Shown here: positions 21,136-33,148 of the stretch, piece by piece
How the letters are laid out: each line of letters opens with the position of its first letter
Numbering within the stretch: position 1 is the first letter of the stretch
From: Aspergillus flavus
Lineage: Eukaryota; Ascomycota; Eurotiomycetes; Eurotiales; Aspergillaceae
NCBI RefSeq assembly: GCF_009017415.1
Contig: NC_092407.1
Span: 2,418,001 to 2,482,000, forward strand
Length of the DNA stretch: 64,000 nucleotides
Reading direction: 5' to 3'
Position numbers and translations under genes: made by a program
Notes under the pieces: model-generated
Databases searched by the model: none
Seen by the model: the letters and a program-made list of their open reading frames with translations, nothing else
What the model was told of the DNA's origin: nothing

Positions 21136-24100
21136 TCACGGCGTCCACTCTGCATCAGTTTGTGTTGTATGTCGACGTCGAGGTAGGATTGAAGGCCGAC
21201 GGGATGCCGAACTTGGTCTTCGACCATCTTCTTCAGCCAGAAGATCGACATGAGACATTCTGTTGGACACCCGCGGGACCCTGTTCCTCGACACACCAGG
21301 GTTTCCATTCAAGCCTGCTGCCAGGCCTGGGCTAACGCCGTCTCTACTTCCAGGTCGAATCACAAGGGCAGAGCCGCTCAGGGCATTTCGGGGGTGCCGT
21401 TGGCTCTCCCGACCCTCAAAGAACCCTTTGGACTGACTACCCCGGTTAATCTGTGGCGTGGACGGAGCAGACTGGTTCGTCAGTAAAATAGGAGGTGTAG
21501 TGGACGTACTTCGCCGTCGTACGCCAGGTTTGCGTTTGCCCAGGCTATAGGCCTCGCTTCTCTCGTTGGATTGAATTAATTTTCCAGCCATATCCCTGAC
21601 GAGAATGGCGGGATCGTTCTCTAACTCTCTGATCGCATCGAGCAGTCCATATTTAGCAAGAAGACCACCCTGCTCTTCGCTCGCATCGCAAATGCTGGAA
21701 ATTATCCGGAGTAAATTCAACCGCACTGCTGCTTTATTATGATGTAGTTTCTGCCCTATCCTGCTGAATAGGTCTGGTCGCGCGAGCGTCGAGGCAATGG
21801 GGGGACTCAGTCTAAGAAGTTTCTGGAGGGGTTCAAGGAGATTCTCAAATGCATTTGCCTTTGATATTGTCAAACACCTAACAATGGAATCCGTAAATGA
21901 TGGTTTATCAGGTCGCTTGTCTAGGAGGTGCTCCTCAACCTTCGCTGTCTCTTCTTGAAGCCTGTCAAACGGTTAAGTCCGGGCACATTCATTCCAATAC
22001 AGCTAGGTGAAAATACTAACCATGTGAAGATAGCGTCTAGAGCAGTCACTTGCCAATATGGGTCTGAAAGTAAAGATATATAGAACGCCAGGCCCTTGTT
22101 GCGCCACAGCTCACGGCGACCAACTTTGCCAGAATGAGCCATGTCGCAGAGAATTGGTAGCGCGAATTCCTTCAATGGCCGTTCGGTCTTCACTATCTTT
22201 TGCAGCAGTGGCACGATACCATTCAAAGCCGCGTCCTCCTGCCGAGGCTTGTTTAAGCGGCACATATTGTAGATGGTATTTAGGATCTGATTGGAAACTT
22301 CTCGGAAGTGGGGTCGCTTGATGGTAGACCTCAGCAAGTCCGTCAACACGTCGATGGCATTCGAATTCTGTAGAGCATCCAGAGTGGTCGATAACATAGA
22401 CAGATTTTTGATGAACTTCAACATAGTTATCTGGTGAGCAGGAGTCATGCGCTTTAGTTCTTTCAGTACCCCTAGAGAGGATGTTAGTATTATTAAGATC
22501 ATGACTTGGAGCCATTCTTACTGTGTAGAACCGTTCGCTCAGCAACCATCTCTTTTACATGATTTTCAGCCTGGGAGAAAATGAAGAAGATGTTCGCAAT
22601 ACGACCTTCGACAGTCTCAGCCAGCTCCCCATCTTCGTCCAATACCCGACTCAGGACTAACGACAGAGGATCCAATACCGAGTTGCGGGACAGGATTCTA
22701 CAGAAGTCATTCTTTGGTGTTGAGCCCTAAAAAAGTTCGTCAGACACTCCCTCAGAGAGTAGAAAATGCAGGTACATACTTGCAACTCAAAAACGCTCCA
22801 GATACCGGTCACCCCAATTAATACCAGGTCACGCTCATCCTCGTAATCATCTTCCAGGAACTCAACTAGAACGTTCAATCCTCCTGCACTGACGAACATT
22901 TGCAAAGTGAGAGTGGAAGTCTGATACATTTGCTGTACGAAGGTTGCTGCTTCAAGTCGGATCTCTCGCGGGTACTTCTTCGAGGCGAACTCGTTGATGA
23001 TAGGAATACCTCCAACGAAACAAAGATTTTCTTGTATCTCATAATCATTGTAGATGATCGCATTAACGATCCTCAATAGACATAAAATGATGTCACGCCG
23101 ACGGCACATGTCAAGAATCTCAAGTATTGGAAGCATCCCATGGGCGCTGATGATGATATTTTTGGTCTCCGGGAGATCATAGAAAACATTCAGCAGTTGT
23201 TCCGAGATCTCGCCGAGCACGTCTTCATCCTGTGACGTCTTCAACGAGCTAACAAGCCCCTCGACTTGACCGCGGAGCCGTGCATGTTTGTCACGTGCGA
23301 TGTTTGCTTCCAGGTCCACTTCGTCTAACCCTTCCTCAAGCTGAGCAAATGGGTCATCCTCATCGTCTTGGTCCCCAAGCCAAGAATCATTTGAAAGTTT
23401 AGAATTCAGCATCAACGTCCCTTGGTCTGAGCTTCCCTCGCTTTCGGACTTGTCCAGAGTTACTTGATCCGCCCCAAGAATGTCAGAGAAATCTTCGTCT
23501 CTTTCATTTTCGGCGAACCTTTGTATCTCTATGGCTGATCGATGGCGTTTTACAGATATCCTTTTTCTAAGCTGAGGCTGGGGGTCATTATCATCTTCAA
23601 GGGAGGGTTGATATCGGACCACTTCGTTCGTGGGCGAAAATACTAGCCCATCCGTGTCGTCATCGGTCTCCTGTTGGATAGTTAGAGAAGAATTGCTCAT
23701 AAGTCACTCTCACGGTAATGGCGGTCATTATATTTACCTGAAAAAGGCCAAGCTTCCGGTCTAGGACATCTTCATTTGCCTGTATAAGATCGGAGTAATC
23801 CTCTACAGAGTTTTCCTTGTAGTAAGAAGCTGGACGGGGTTGTCTCATTGGAGGTACAGGGTTCTGTGCTAGGATGGGCACGTTATGTATGGCGATGGCG
23901 TTGTTATTGATCGGGTAACGTGGCTGGTTTTGCAGCTGTGTATCTTCGATGCCAGTTTGTTTGGTTGGAAAAGGTCGTATGGTTTCCAGAGGATCCGAGT
24001 CTCCAGGTTGTAGCGAGGTTCTAAAAGAATCATCGAAATCGTCGAAGTTTTCTTCGGACCTTAGGACTGTCCCATCCAAAGAGGCAAAAGCCTTAAGCTT

Positions 24101-25668
24101 TTCAGAAGAGAGCATCCCCCCGAAGTTATCTTGTGGACGAAGATGAGGTAATTGCAATGCGCTAGGGGAAATTGCAGTAGCAAAGTCATCGTCCCAATTG
24201 TCTTCTTCGATGGAGTCGGGCGACCTGAACCGATCTGCCACATTCCTGGAAGTCGGAGACGCCTTCGTGGGCGTATTGCGGGACGACGTTAGAGGGGCTG
24301 GGCTTTGATAGTCATGCCTGAACGGTCTTCGCAAAGTTCCTGCTTCGGGTGAACGCAGGGCTTCATTCCACTCTTGGACACTTTTCACTGCCTCCTCATA
24401 CTCGGTTGACTTTTTGGGAACAACTGAATCTGATCTGCGGGCGTTGACAATCCAGGGATGTTTCAGAAGCTTTTTCGCAGAGACACGGAGGTTCGGGTCT
24501 TTTTGGAAGCACTGCATTAAGAAATCCTTGACAGCCTGTGGTGTTGTTAGACACGAAACGATATTTTTAGGACAGGAGACAAACCGGAGAGGCGCCTTGC
24601 GGAAGGGGAGGATGATCATCATTGACAATGCGGAAAAGAGCCGGCATTGGCTGGAGATTGTAATAAGGAGGCTTCCCCTCCAGCAGCTCAATCACCGTAC
24701 AACCAAGACTCCAGATGTCTGAAGCTGTCGTTGCGCCTGACAGTTCAATCACTTCCGGGGCCATCCAATACGGCGTGCCGACAACACTTGATTCATTGAG
24801 CCCAGTAGTCCGGCTAGCAACACCGAAGTCCGCAAGCTTGACAAGGCCTTGTTTAGTCGTGAGAATATTCGCGCCTTTGATATCTCTATGTATGACACCT
24901 TGCTCATGGAGATACAAGAGACCGTGGAGCACCTGCGACATGTATAGCCCGACCAGGTTTTCTGGGAAACGTCCAAAATTCTTTGCGATTGAATGTAAGG
25001 AGCCATTTTCACAGTATCTAAGTCTGTCAGCAACCCTTGCCCTGGAGCCTATCTTGTAGAAACGCACTCAAGTATGATGTTTAGAGTTTCAGCGGACTTT
25101 ACGAATCCATGGTACTTCACGATGTTGGAGTGCTGTAGTGGTTGAGTTAGTTTTCTACCAGGGTTCAGGTCTGCGTAGCCCTCGATCATTTGAAGCTTAC
25201 ATCCAAATTCTTCAGAAGATCAATTTCCAGCTGCAGAACTCTAGATTAGCAATGGCGTATATTGATTCACTGCCGGGATGCTCTTATCTTACCATAATGA
25301 CACGCAATTCACTCTTTGGGAGATCAGCCAACTTTATCTGTTTTACGGCAACAGTTTCCCCAGTATTCCAGTTCAATGCCCTGTAGACTGACCCAAATGC
25401 GCCTTTACCCAAGCAATCACCCAGTTGCTACCGTATGTCAGCGTCAGTAACTCATTTCACTAAGTGTCCGGAATCACAGCCATACGTAATCCTTCAGTTC
25501 TGCAACATCCTTGGCCGTGGTTTTCGCCACTCTATCGTCTTTCGGTCTGTCATCTCGTTTTGATGGACTGGACCCGAGTCTTGCCACTCGTGCTTTGGCA
25601 GGAGCATTCTGTGGTTTAGAAGATGGAGGGGCCCCCTCAATCCCCCCACTGCATCGAGAAACCATCAT
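21136..25668 (-). CDS. sepH: Septation initiation network kinase SepH (Cdc7/Cdc15 family)
   Basis: Ten exons (25486-25668, 25293-25427, 25201-25230, 25068-25132, 24585-25017, 23738-24535, 22780-23670, 22522-22726, 22021-22471, 21136-21961) give 1338 aa with a two-Met start; a start one codon later (25665, MVSRC) is equally possible. SepH is the STE-type Ser/Thr kinase that triggers septum formation and cytokinesis in Aspergillus. The kinase domain follows a ~60-aa tail: Gly loop G-K-G-A-F-G-S-V (about residue 68), V-A-V-K (K90), H-R-D-I-K-G-A-N (D183), D-F-G (D201), [10 protein letters not shown] phospho-rich linker follows, then a long helical armadillo-like region and a basic C-terminus. 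A 30-nt exon 3 encodes [10 protein letters not shown]. Every junction keeps frame and restores family sequence. Confidence 0.95.
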
Positions 25669-26506
25669 CCAGGCCAATGTAGATTAAGCCCCTCGTCAGA
25701 TAAAGTCTGGATTCACTGAGGTTGACAGGTAGTCTCGGACCTTGTGGTTTCAGGAGAGGAACGGCACGGCTGAAGGCAGGAGCCAGGCGATCGGAGAGTA
25801 CTGTTCATATCAGCAGCAAAACCTGTCTTTCGAGACCACACACTATTAGTGAGAGTTGGAAATAGAGCAATAAAGCACATAAATAGGGAGAAGGATGCCA
25901 ATATTGCCGGCAAAGAGATGGTATGAGCACGGCTTGGAAAAAACGTACAGATAGATTACTGCTCTCACACCCATTAAGCCGCGTTGAACCAAGCGCGTCA
26001 CTGCACACATCAGATTCCTGCAGCTTTCTTTGAGGTCAGAATTTCCAATCTACTTGATAGATAACTGCACAAGAAGCCTCAGGACAGTGATAAAAAAAAG
26101 AAAATATAACTTACTGCTGTGTCGGCTGAACAAAACGCAACAAATTGGAGGGTGTTTTGAAGTTTCCCTTTCTCCACAATTCAGGCCACCACCAGTTTGG
26201 GGCATGACGCAGTGACCGCCTCTGTATCTCCGATCAGCCTTATCGGACCCCGAGTAATGTGCACTGCCCTTTGCATGTGCTATTATCTTATGCTGCTGTT
26301 ACAGTTGTTCCAGAAATAATTGAAATAAAGAAGTAAAATGAACAAGAAAAAGAAAGGAACTATGCCATTTTTGTATTACACTTTTTCTATGTATGAAAGA
26401 GATAATCTTGATTTTCAATTCCAAGGAGACCCTTGAGTCTGTCAATCATGTACAGAGAAGTCTAGGCGCTGCTAGCAATAAAAGGGTATCTTCAGTTACA
26501 AAACCA
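25669..26506. promoter_or_regulatory. sepH promoter and dihydrofolate synthetase 3' flank
   Basis: Both neighbours read leftwards. The region holds the sepH 5' flank on its left. No ORF with recognisable domains was found, and no clear operator. Confidence 0.4.
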
Positions 26507-27775
26507 TCACGACTCAGTGGTCTTTTGTGACTGTTTCTGTGCCTCTCGAAGATGACGGAGAACATCTGAAACAAGGTAAAGACTTCCAGCAATAACCATG
26601 GGACCGCCATTGGCCTTGCTACAGGCCCAATTGATGGCAGCAAGTATGTCGTTATCAAACGATTTCACATCACCAATTGCAGAAATAGACTGCACACTGG
26701 AGGCCAATTCCTGGGGATCATTTGCTTTGACCCAAGGCATACCGTCTACGGGCCCAAACGCAGTAGTTGCAACATTGTCACCAGCCTTGATGATAGGATG
26801 GAAAAGTGAGGCTATGTCTTTTCCACGTGATGCTGCGATGACCCAGGTGACAGGACTCCCTTGCGATCGAAGCTTATGGTCCACGTATTGCCCGAGGACT
26901 TCAGCTGACTGGCTATTGTGAGCGCCATCGAGGAGGACAGAGTCTGTGCGAGAAACCATAGGATTCAACACAATTTCTTGTAGACGTCCCGGCCACTCGA
27001 CACGAGAGAGCTGGGAAACCAAAGAATCAACCTTTATGTCTGGACGGACTCTGCGGAGGGCCAGCTTTAAAGCTGAGATTGCGCAACACATATTCGCCCG
27101 CTGGTGAGGTTGTACATCGAGTTGCTGGAAAAGCCGACTAAGCGTTGACGAGTGCCCATCTGGCGCATCGGGACGAGTATAAATAGCATCGATGTCAAGT
27201 TCCTTGATACGCGCTTCAATAGTTGAGAGGGCTGCTGGTAGGTTCGTTCCATCGACCACACAGGGAACCCCCCGCTTCAAGATACCGGCTTTCTCCCGAG
27301 TGATATCTTCCAAAGTGTCTCCCAGCAGCGACTGGTGATCCAGACCTATTTTTGCGATGACGGATACAAGCACATTGTTCAGTACGTTCGTAGCGTCCAA
27401 CCGACCACCCATGCCCACTTCAACCACACCAATGTCGACCCGTTCATGATTAAATATCTCGAATGCCGTGGCGGTTAACAACTCGAATTCGCTTGCCCCA
27501 ATGCCCAATGTTTGGTCTCGCAACTTAATCTTTTCTTCAAACTGCCGGAATAAAGACTCTTGGACCACACTTTCGCCGATAGTGATGCAGTCCCATCGGT
27601 CTATCAGGTGGGGTGAGGTAAAGCGGCCACAGCGAACTCCACTGGAAGTCAATAGGTGAGACAAGTAAGCGCTGATCGAGCCTTTGCCATTTGTCCCAGC
27701 GATGTGGATGGCCTTCCAAGTCAAAGGCGTCTGCTGAAGGAGACGGGATATGCGACTAAGACCGAGCTCGATCAT
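26507..27775 (-). CDS. fol3: Dihydrofolate synthetase (FolC/Mur ligase family, Fol3 type)
   Basis: An intronless 422-aa gene. The enzyme joins glutamate to dihydropteroate with ATP to make dihydrofolate, the last de novo step before dihydrofolate reductase. Visible are the P-loop G-T-N-G-K-G-S (about residues 27-33), E-V-G-M-G-G-R-L-D-A-T-N, the Mur-ligase H-x-x-x-L-G-D-T segment and the C-terminal domain L-D-G-A-H-N. Length fits Fol3 (about 420-430 aa) rather than the longer folylpolyglutamate synthase Met7 (about 500 aa), though the two share a fold. Start codon is the first ATG, MIELGLSRI, which is the usual N-terminus. Divergent from the disordered-protein gene at 28319. Confidence 0.92.
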   Translation of the reverse strand: MIELGLSRISRLLQQTPLTWKAIHIAGTNGKGSISAYLSHLLTSSGVRCGRFTSPHLIDRWDCITIGESVVQESLFRQFEEKIKLRDQTLGIGASEFELLTATAFEIFNHERVDIGVVEVGMGGRLDATNVLNNVLVSVIAKIGLDHQSLLGDTLEDITREKAGILKRGVPCVVDGTNLPAALSTIEARIKELDIDAIYTRPDAPDGHSSTLSRLFQQLDVQPHQRANMCCAISALKLALRRVRPDIKVDSLVSQLSRVEWPGRLQEIVLNPMVSRTDSVLLDGAHNSQSAEVLGQYVDHKLRSQGSPVTWVIAASRGKDIASLFHPIIKAGDNVATTAFGPVDGMPWVKANDPQELASSVQSISAIGDVKSFDNDILAAINWACSKANGGPMVIAGSLYLVSDVLRHLREAQKQSQKTTES

Positions 27776-28318
27776 TCCTCCGATTGTATGTTTTCCGGCA
27801 ACTAGTCAAGGTCAATCTCATGATCAGGGATACCTCTCCGAGAAGGACGACATCTGGTGGGTCGCTAGTTGGGAGTAGTTGAGAGGTGCATAGCTCTTCT
27901 TTAAAAATCACTCGGCGGCATTTCGCGCGGCTATCTATCGGGTTTCCGTTGAGAGATAAGAGCGGCGTTTTAAGCCGGGAAACGGGAAACTTTCTCGAAC
28001 TCCGAGGCGGACCGTACTGCATTGTACGCAGATGGGGTATTGGCGCCACTAATGGCGCCACATCCCAGCCTCTCCCTCTCGAAGCGCGCCAGACGGCCTA
28101 AGGCAAATCCCTTTGCCTCCGCTTTTTACCCTTACAAGGAAAACCAAATCTCCCCGTTTCTCCATCAACACAACATTTCGTCGCACCCTCCCCGCAATCG
28201 TCGCATCTTCTTTCTTTCAATTTCGCGACACTCTTATCGTGGTCCTGGCGTGGTGTCTCTTCTAGGGGGTATTTTTGACACTAATTTTTGTACATAAAGC
28301 CCTGGGTTTCTCGTAGTC
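27776..28318. promoter_or_regulatory. Divergent promoter with twin TGGCGCCA palindromes
   Basis: Two perfect 8-bp palindromes TGGCGCCA sit at 28041-28048 and 28053-28060, centres 12 bp apart, about 265 bp from each start codon. They could be a site for a dimeric regulator shared by fol3 and the divergent gene. The factor is unknown. Confidence 0.35.
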
Positions 28319-29731
28319 ATGGGTATACCGTAAGTTTTGTCCCATTCTTTTCTGTACTTGGCCTTGTTCGGGTCTTTACGCCGTACTTATCGTGCACGGT
28401 ACAGCCATCATGGCTAACACAGCTGCAGTATGTACCGTGAGCCTTCATCAACAGAGGCTGCAAAGAACAATATTGTTAAAGACCCTTGTGCCGCCGCACG
28501 TTCTGCAATTCGTCGACAGACCACTATCCGGCGCCCTTCACGTCACAGTAGCTCTGCTTTGCGCAGCGCGACTTTGCGCTCGCCGTTTCCTCGTCCGCTA
28601 GCGAACGAGATTGAACGTGAAGCGAATGGACTCCCGCGCCATGTACGCTCTCCTATCCCGAATTCCGGCTCCGGTGAAGATCCATTCGATCTGACCAATG
28701 GCCTGTCGGATTCCAGCGCACGAGAAGCAGGCCAGCGCCTACTCAACGATGTCCTTCGTCACAGCCGTCCCGGCCAGAGATTGAGGATACCGCGTAATAC
28801 TGTGTTAGACGACATATACTTGCGCGCAGCGGCTGGGAACCATGGGGGTGCTCAACAGGAACAAGATCATCCACCCCCATCCTTCACTCCTCGATTCGCC
28901 CCGGCAATTGCGTACCACAGGACCTCATCCCCCCAGGCGCCTCCCGATGTCCGTCTGTCGCCATTCCCTCGGTCGGAAGCCTTTGGTGGAGATGTCTCGA
29001 TCGGTTCCACTGTTCCTCTGCTACGGCGGGTTGGCCAGCGGTCTATTAATCAACCAAGCCGCTCAAACTCTCAGACTGTCGTTGACGGCCTTGGAGATCG
29101 CCAGCGGAGCGTAAGCCCGGATGGTGACAATGCGAACGATGCTTGGGAAACACTCTTGACTACTATCACGCCAGACGCCAATCTTCCTAGTGCGGACTCC
29201 TCGTTCACATCAGCGTCCGCGGGCACAAACGCTTCAATCAACGGAACGGCACGAAGTTCAGCAACTTCTTTCGGAACACTGCCAAATTCTATGGACTCAA
29301 CTGCCGCAACTGTACAGATGGTTCTCGACCCTTATCCGGAGTTTCTCAATCCGTGTGACTATTCCACTTCAACAGACTCTGACTCCGATTCTGAGGCAGA
29401 GGCCACACAGAACTCATTGTTCCATTATCACTATCGCCGAATACGCGAAATCAACGCCCGGAGGGATGCCAGGAGGCGTGCACGTAATGCACATTCGACG
29501 ATGAGTAGCCAACCTCCGCTTCCTGCGATCTCATTAGCTATTTCCAACTCTATAGACCCGGACCTTCAACATATGCAAGCTATCTTGGACCGGCTTGCCC
29601 GTCGAGAGGATGTCCCTGATGACTTATGGACAGCAGCTGGACTGTCTCGTACTATCGGCCAAGGGGTCAGCGCAAGCGACGGTACCAACAATACTGATGC
29701 GGTTGATGGGCCATCCAGACAGCAGCAGTGA
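28319..29731 (+). CDS. Ser/Arg-rich, largely disordered fungal protein of unknown function
   Basis: An 11-nt first exon (28319-28329, ATG GGT ATA CC) spliced to 28429-29731 gives 437 aa starting MGIPMYREPSS. The donor is GTAAGT and the acceptor CTGCAG with a GGCTAAC branch; alternatively translation may begin at the exon 2 ATG (28430). The sequence is low-complexity, rich in Ser, Arg, Pro and Asp, with an acidic patch S-D-S-D-S-E-A-E-A before a basic, possibly helical stretch (Y-H-Y-R-R-I-R-E-I-N-A-R-R-D-A-R-R-R) and a conserved-looking C-terminal block R-L-A-R-R-E-D-V-P-D-D-L-W-T-A-A-G-L. This mix suggests a nuclear or scaffold protein, but I do not recognise the family. Confidence 0.75.
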
Positions 29732-30735
29732 AGATCTTATATTCTTTCTTTCTGATTCTGTGTTAATTATTGAGCCTTTCATCTCTTCCATTTTGTTAGG
29801 GGCAGTCATGTCGATGTAAACGGGTTAAGCGGGAAGGATATCACGTTCGGCGTTCTTGGTGTTTTTCAAAATACATAGTTTGCGGGTTGCCTTACAGTGG
29901 CTGGAAGCACTTATCATGGGATGATCATTTGTTTATTCCCCTATATCTGTTCGGGTCTCTATATTTATTCGGGTTGTGTTTATTTTGATTTTTGAAGCTT
30001 AGCAGCCTTTTGTTTCTTGGGGTCAGGAAGGAAGCAGACCTACGGGCAACTTACAGGGGGGCGTTTGTCTATGGTTCTCATTGTCTTTGGCATTCTGCAT
30101 ATATAGTACATAACCTGCATTTCCAGGTTGTACAGCTTCAGTCAGAAGTAATTGAACAGTGGGCAACCCTGAGGATCGCATGAACTAAAATTCGATAAGC
30201 CTGTTGTTTTAAGATGTGGAAAGTACCTGGATTAATTCTAAAGCTTGGTCTAATTTGACAAATGTATTTGTTTTGTGCCTGAGATAAACATGGTACTGGA
30301 TGTGGTAGTGGTGCCTGTTCACGTACCTGTTGTAACCTCGTGACTCGGGAATAGGGAAAAGAAACCCCTGTGACGTAGGGTCGGTATGTGACCTATGATG
30401 CTAACCTTTCCGTACAGATCGCAAAACCCCACTCCGATGACAAGCCCCGCCGACTGCCTCTATTTATCTCAATGGACCACGGAGCTTTTCTTTGTCCATC
30501 ACATCAACAAGTATCATCTTTTTGCGTTAGAACATTCCTACATTGATCCTAGAAATTACCCTTGAGGGCCCTGGATCTGTTTTGAATAACTTAGCCCCCT
30601 CGTTATCTTGCGTCTTTGCTGGGCAACGTTTATCCGCATGAGCTACGACTCGGGGTATTTGGATTGATTTTCTATACTACTAGTATCTTCCCTCGCCCTA
30701 AAATACACCCTGGATCTATAGATATAAAGGCAACC
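29732..30735. other. Intergenic region before the P-loop kinase gene
   Basis: The left part is the 3' flank of the disordered protein gene; the right part is promoter for the gene at 30736. No gene seen. Confidence 0.45.
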
Positions 30736-31553
30736 ATGGATGCCCAGGTAGACAGACTAGTCGATAAGATCTGGGGTAAGTCGCTCGGCATGACACATAT
30801 TGCACAGCAAGAAGGTCTAGCCTTGAGCTTTTGAAGACGGAAAAATTCTTATACCGATGGATTACTGATGGCCCTTCTTAAGATAAAACCGAATCTACGC
30901 CAGACGATTCCCGGTTGATGATAGCAGTGAGTGGCATACCGGGCTCCGGAAAGACAGCACTTGCCAGCTTGATGGCAAATCGCATCAACCAACTTTACAC
31001 GGCACAGCATCCCAATTCACCGCCTATCGCGACTGCTATCCCTATGGATGGATATCACCTTACGCGGGCGCAGCTCGCTCAAATGCCCGACCCGGTGTAT
31101 GCTGCTGCGCGACGGGGTGCAGCTTTCACTTTTGACGGGGAGAAGTTCTTGAGATTAGTCCAGGCTCTGCGGGAGCAGTTGACGCCGGAGACACAAAGCT
31201 TGTACGCGCCAAGCTTTGATCATGCAGTTAAAGATCCTGTCGATGATGATATTGCCATCCCCGCCACGTGCAGGGTTATTTTCTTCGAGGGGAATTACCT
31301 AAGTTTGAATAAAGAACCGTGGAATAAGGCGGCACAACTGATGGATGAACTTTGGTTTGTGGATGTCGAATTCGAAACAGCTCGAAAGAGGTTGGTTCGG
31401 AGGCACGTCAAGGCGGGTATCGCGAAGGATGAAGCCGAGGCAGATAAGAGAGCAACTGAAAATGACCTTGTGAATGGTCGGGAAATCGTGGACTATAGGT
31501 TGCCCGTTCAAGAGATAATCACAAGTCGTTATGACCCTAACTGGGACCGGTGA
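30736..31553 (+). CDS. P-loop kinase, uridine kinase/phosphoribulokinase-like (Yfh7 type)
   Basis: Two exons (30736-30775, 30883-31553) give 236 aa. The Walker A motif G-I-P-G-S-G-K-T lies at about residues 33-40 and is followed by A-I-P-M-D-G-Y-H-L, the Asp-Gly-Tyr-His segment typical of the pantothenate/uridine kinase-like group; F-F-E-G-N-Y is a Walker B-like strand, and R-K-R-L-V-R-R-H is an Arg-rich lid. Fungal members related to yeast Yfh7 are ATP-dependent phosphotransferases whose substrate is not settled, so I leave the substrate open. The intron junction gives W-D-K-T-E-S in frame. Length is close to compact family members. Confidence 0.82.
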
Positions 31554-32497
31554 CTGATAGGTCTTGGTAGATTCCGGTGCGGGTATGAGGAATAGATGGT
31601 TGATCGAAGCATGACACATCTTAGAGCGTTCCCTTTTGTTTTTGTTTCCTTAAAGAAAACCTCATTGAATGGGGATAGAGAACATCACACATAGTGGGTA
31701 TACTATAATTAGACTTACATATAGAGAGTCTGGCCACTTATTAGTTTAGCTTATTGCTAGCTGTTGGATAAATTTAGGATAATAAAAGGACTGAGACAAT
31801 GTTACTTCATTCACTTGGCATTGATAACCCATCAATTTGATTTAAAGGTGCAGAATGTATTCCCCACAGGCTGTCTTTTAGGGGTTGTAATTGGGCATAT
31901 ATTTACACAACCATTTTCCTGCTATTTTACTTGCAGCACTGGATTTTCACCGGATTTCTTAGTACGACTACTGCTTGGTAAGGAACCTAATCTAATGTTC
32001 CAAACCTGGACTTTTAATTAATACACAGGGAAGGAGTTTTGAGATTACATGCGTTACAAACGGATGGCAAGACTGCCGGGAAGCTCCACCAATCGAGTCC
32101 CGATACTTAACCACAAAAGCAATAAGGGGACCCACTTAAAAATAGATAGTTCCGTACAGTAAAATTTGCAAGGGAACGATTGGAAATGAGAACCCCAGAC
32201 ATGATCTCAGGGCCAGGAAAGGATCGGCAGGGTCGATACCTGATTGGGTGAGACAGGTCCCCTCTTCACCTTCTCTTCTTCCATTAAATTTCCATTCCGC
32301 TGCTCGAACTCAAGATCATCTATCATTCTTTTCATCATTTGCTTGTCACTCTTTATCGCAAGCTGTCACTCCTTTCTCACCCCCAGTCCGTTCTCTAGCA
32401 TCAAACTTGTTTTAGTCAGTCTTTTTTGTACAGCACCCCGAACTTGACAGTTCAGTTCACCGCCCGTACCCCTAATCATCCACTTTGTTCCGCCATA
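31554..32497. other. Intergenic region before the GPI-type protein
   Basis: It holds the 3' flank of the kinase gene and the promoter of the next gene, with a pyrimidine-rich stretch at 32262-32400 close to the start. No gene seen. Confidence 0.45.
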
Positions 32498-33148
32498 ATG
32501 TTGTTCGCCAAGTCTGCTCTTTTCTTGTCCTTTTTGGCCCTCGGAAATATTGCCGCCGCTGCAGGCCCTAAGGCTTGCCTTCTCGAGGCTCTCGGGTATG
32601 CTCATACTAGAAACTGAAAAAGTTGATATTAAGGAAAGCTTGGTTTCTGACAACTCGATTAGCACTGAGCCAAGCCCCGGTGATCTCAAAGCCGTCTGTG
32701 TTGATAAAGTGCAGACCAAAATCGAGAGCCTGTGCAGCGATGATGACAAGCAAGACGCTCTGAAGCAGTTCGCTGACACCTGCACCGCTGCTGGACACAA
32801 AGTCGGTATGTACATGGTAGACTGCTGATAACTACCGAGGACGTGATTTATAATGAGCTAACATCATTTTTCCCAGTCGTCAACACCTCGACCTCTTCAA
32901 GCGCCTCTTCCACCGGTACTTCCACTGCCGGTTCCAAGTCAAGCAGCTCCGGCTTTGTCACTGCTACCGCTACCAGCACTTCCAGCTCCGGCTCTAGTAC
33001 CTCCGGCTCTGATTCTGTTACTAACCCCAGCTCGACCTCTTCTTCCGGAGTACCTCTTCATACCGCCAATGCCGGCTCGTCTGATAGGCATATTCCCGCT
33101 GCTGCCTTTGCTGCAGTTGTCTTCGTCGGCTTCGCTGCTACGCTGTAA
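32498..33148 (+). CDS. Small secreted, Ser/Thr-rich GPI-anchored protein
   Basis: Three exons (32498-32595, 32663-32805, 32877-33148) give 170 aa. A signal peptide (MLFAKSALFLSFLALGNIAA) precedes a ~60-aa domain with four cysteines (A-C-L-L-E-A-L-G, A-V-C-V-D, S-L-C-S-D, D-T-C-T-A), then a Ser/Thr-rich stalk of about 75 residues and a hydrophobic C-terminus (A-A-A-F-A-A-V-V-F-V-G-F-A-A-T-L), the pattern of a GPI-anchored cell-surface protein. Four cysteines are too few for a classic eight-cysteine CFEM domain, although the spacing of the first ones is reminiscent of it. Likely located on the plasma membrane or wall; specific function unknown. Confidence 0.85.

Noticed and set aside
32498..33148. 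Classic CFEM protein
   Set aside because: Only four cysteines are present before the Ser/Thr stalk, not eight.
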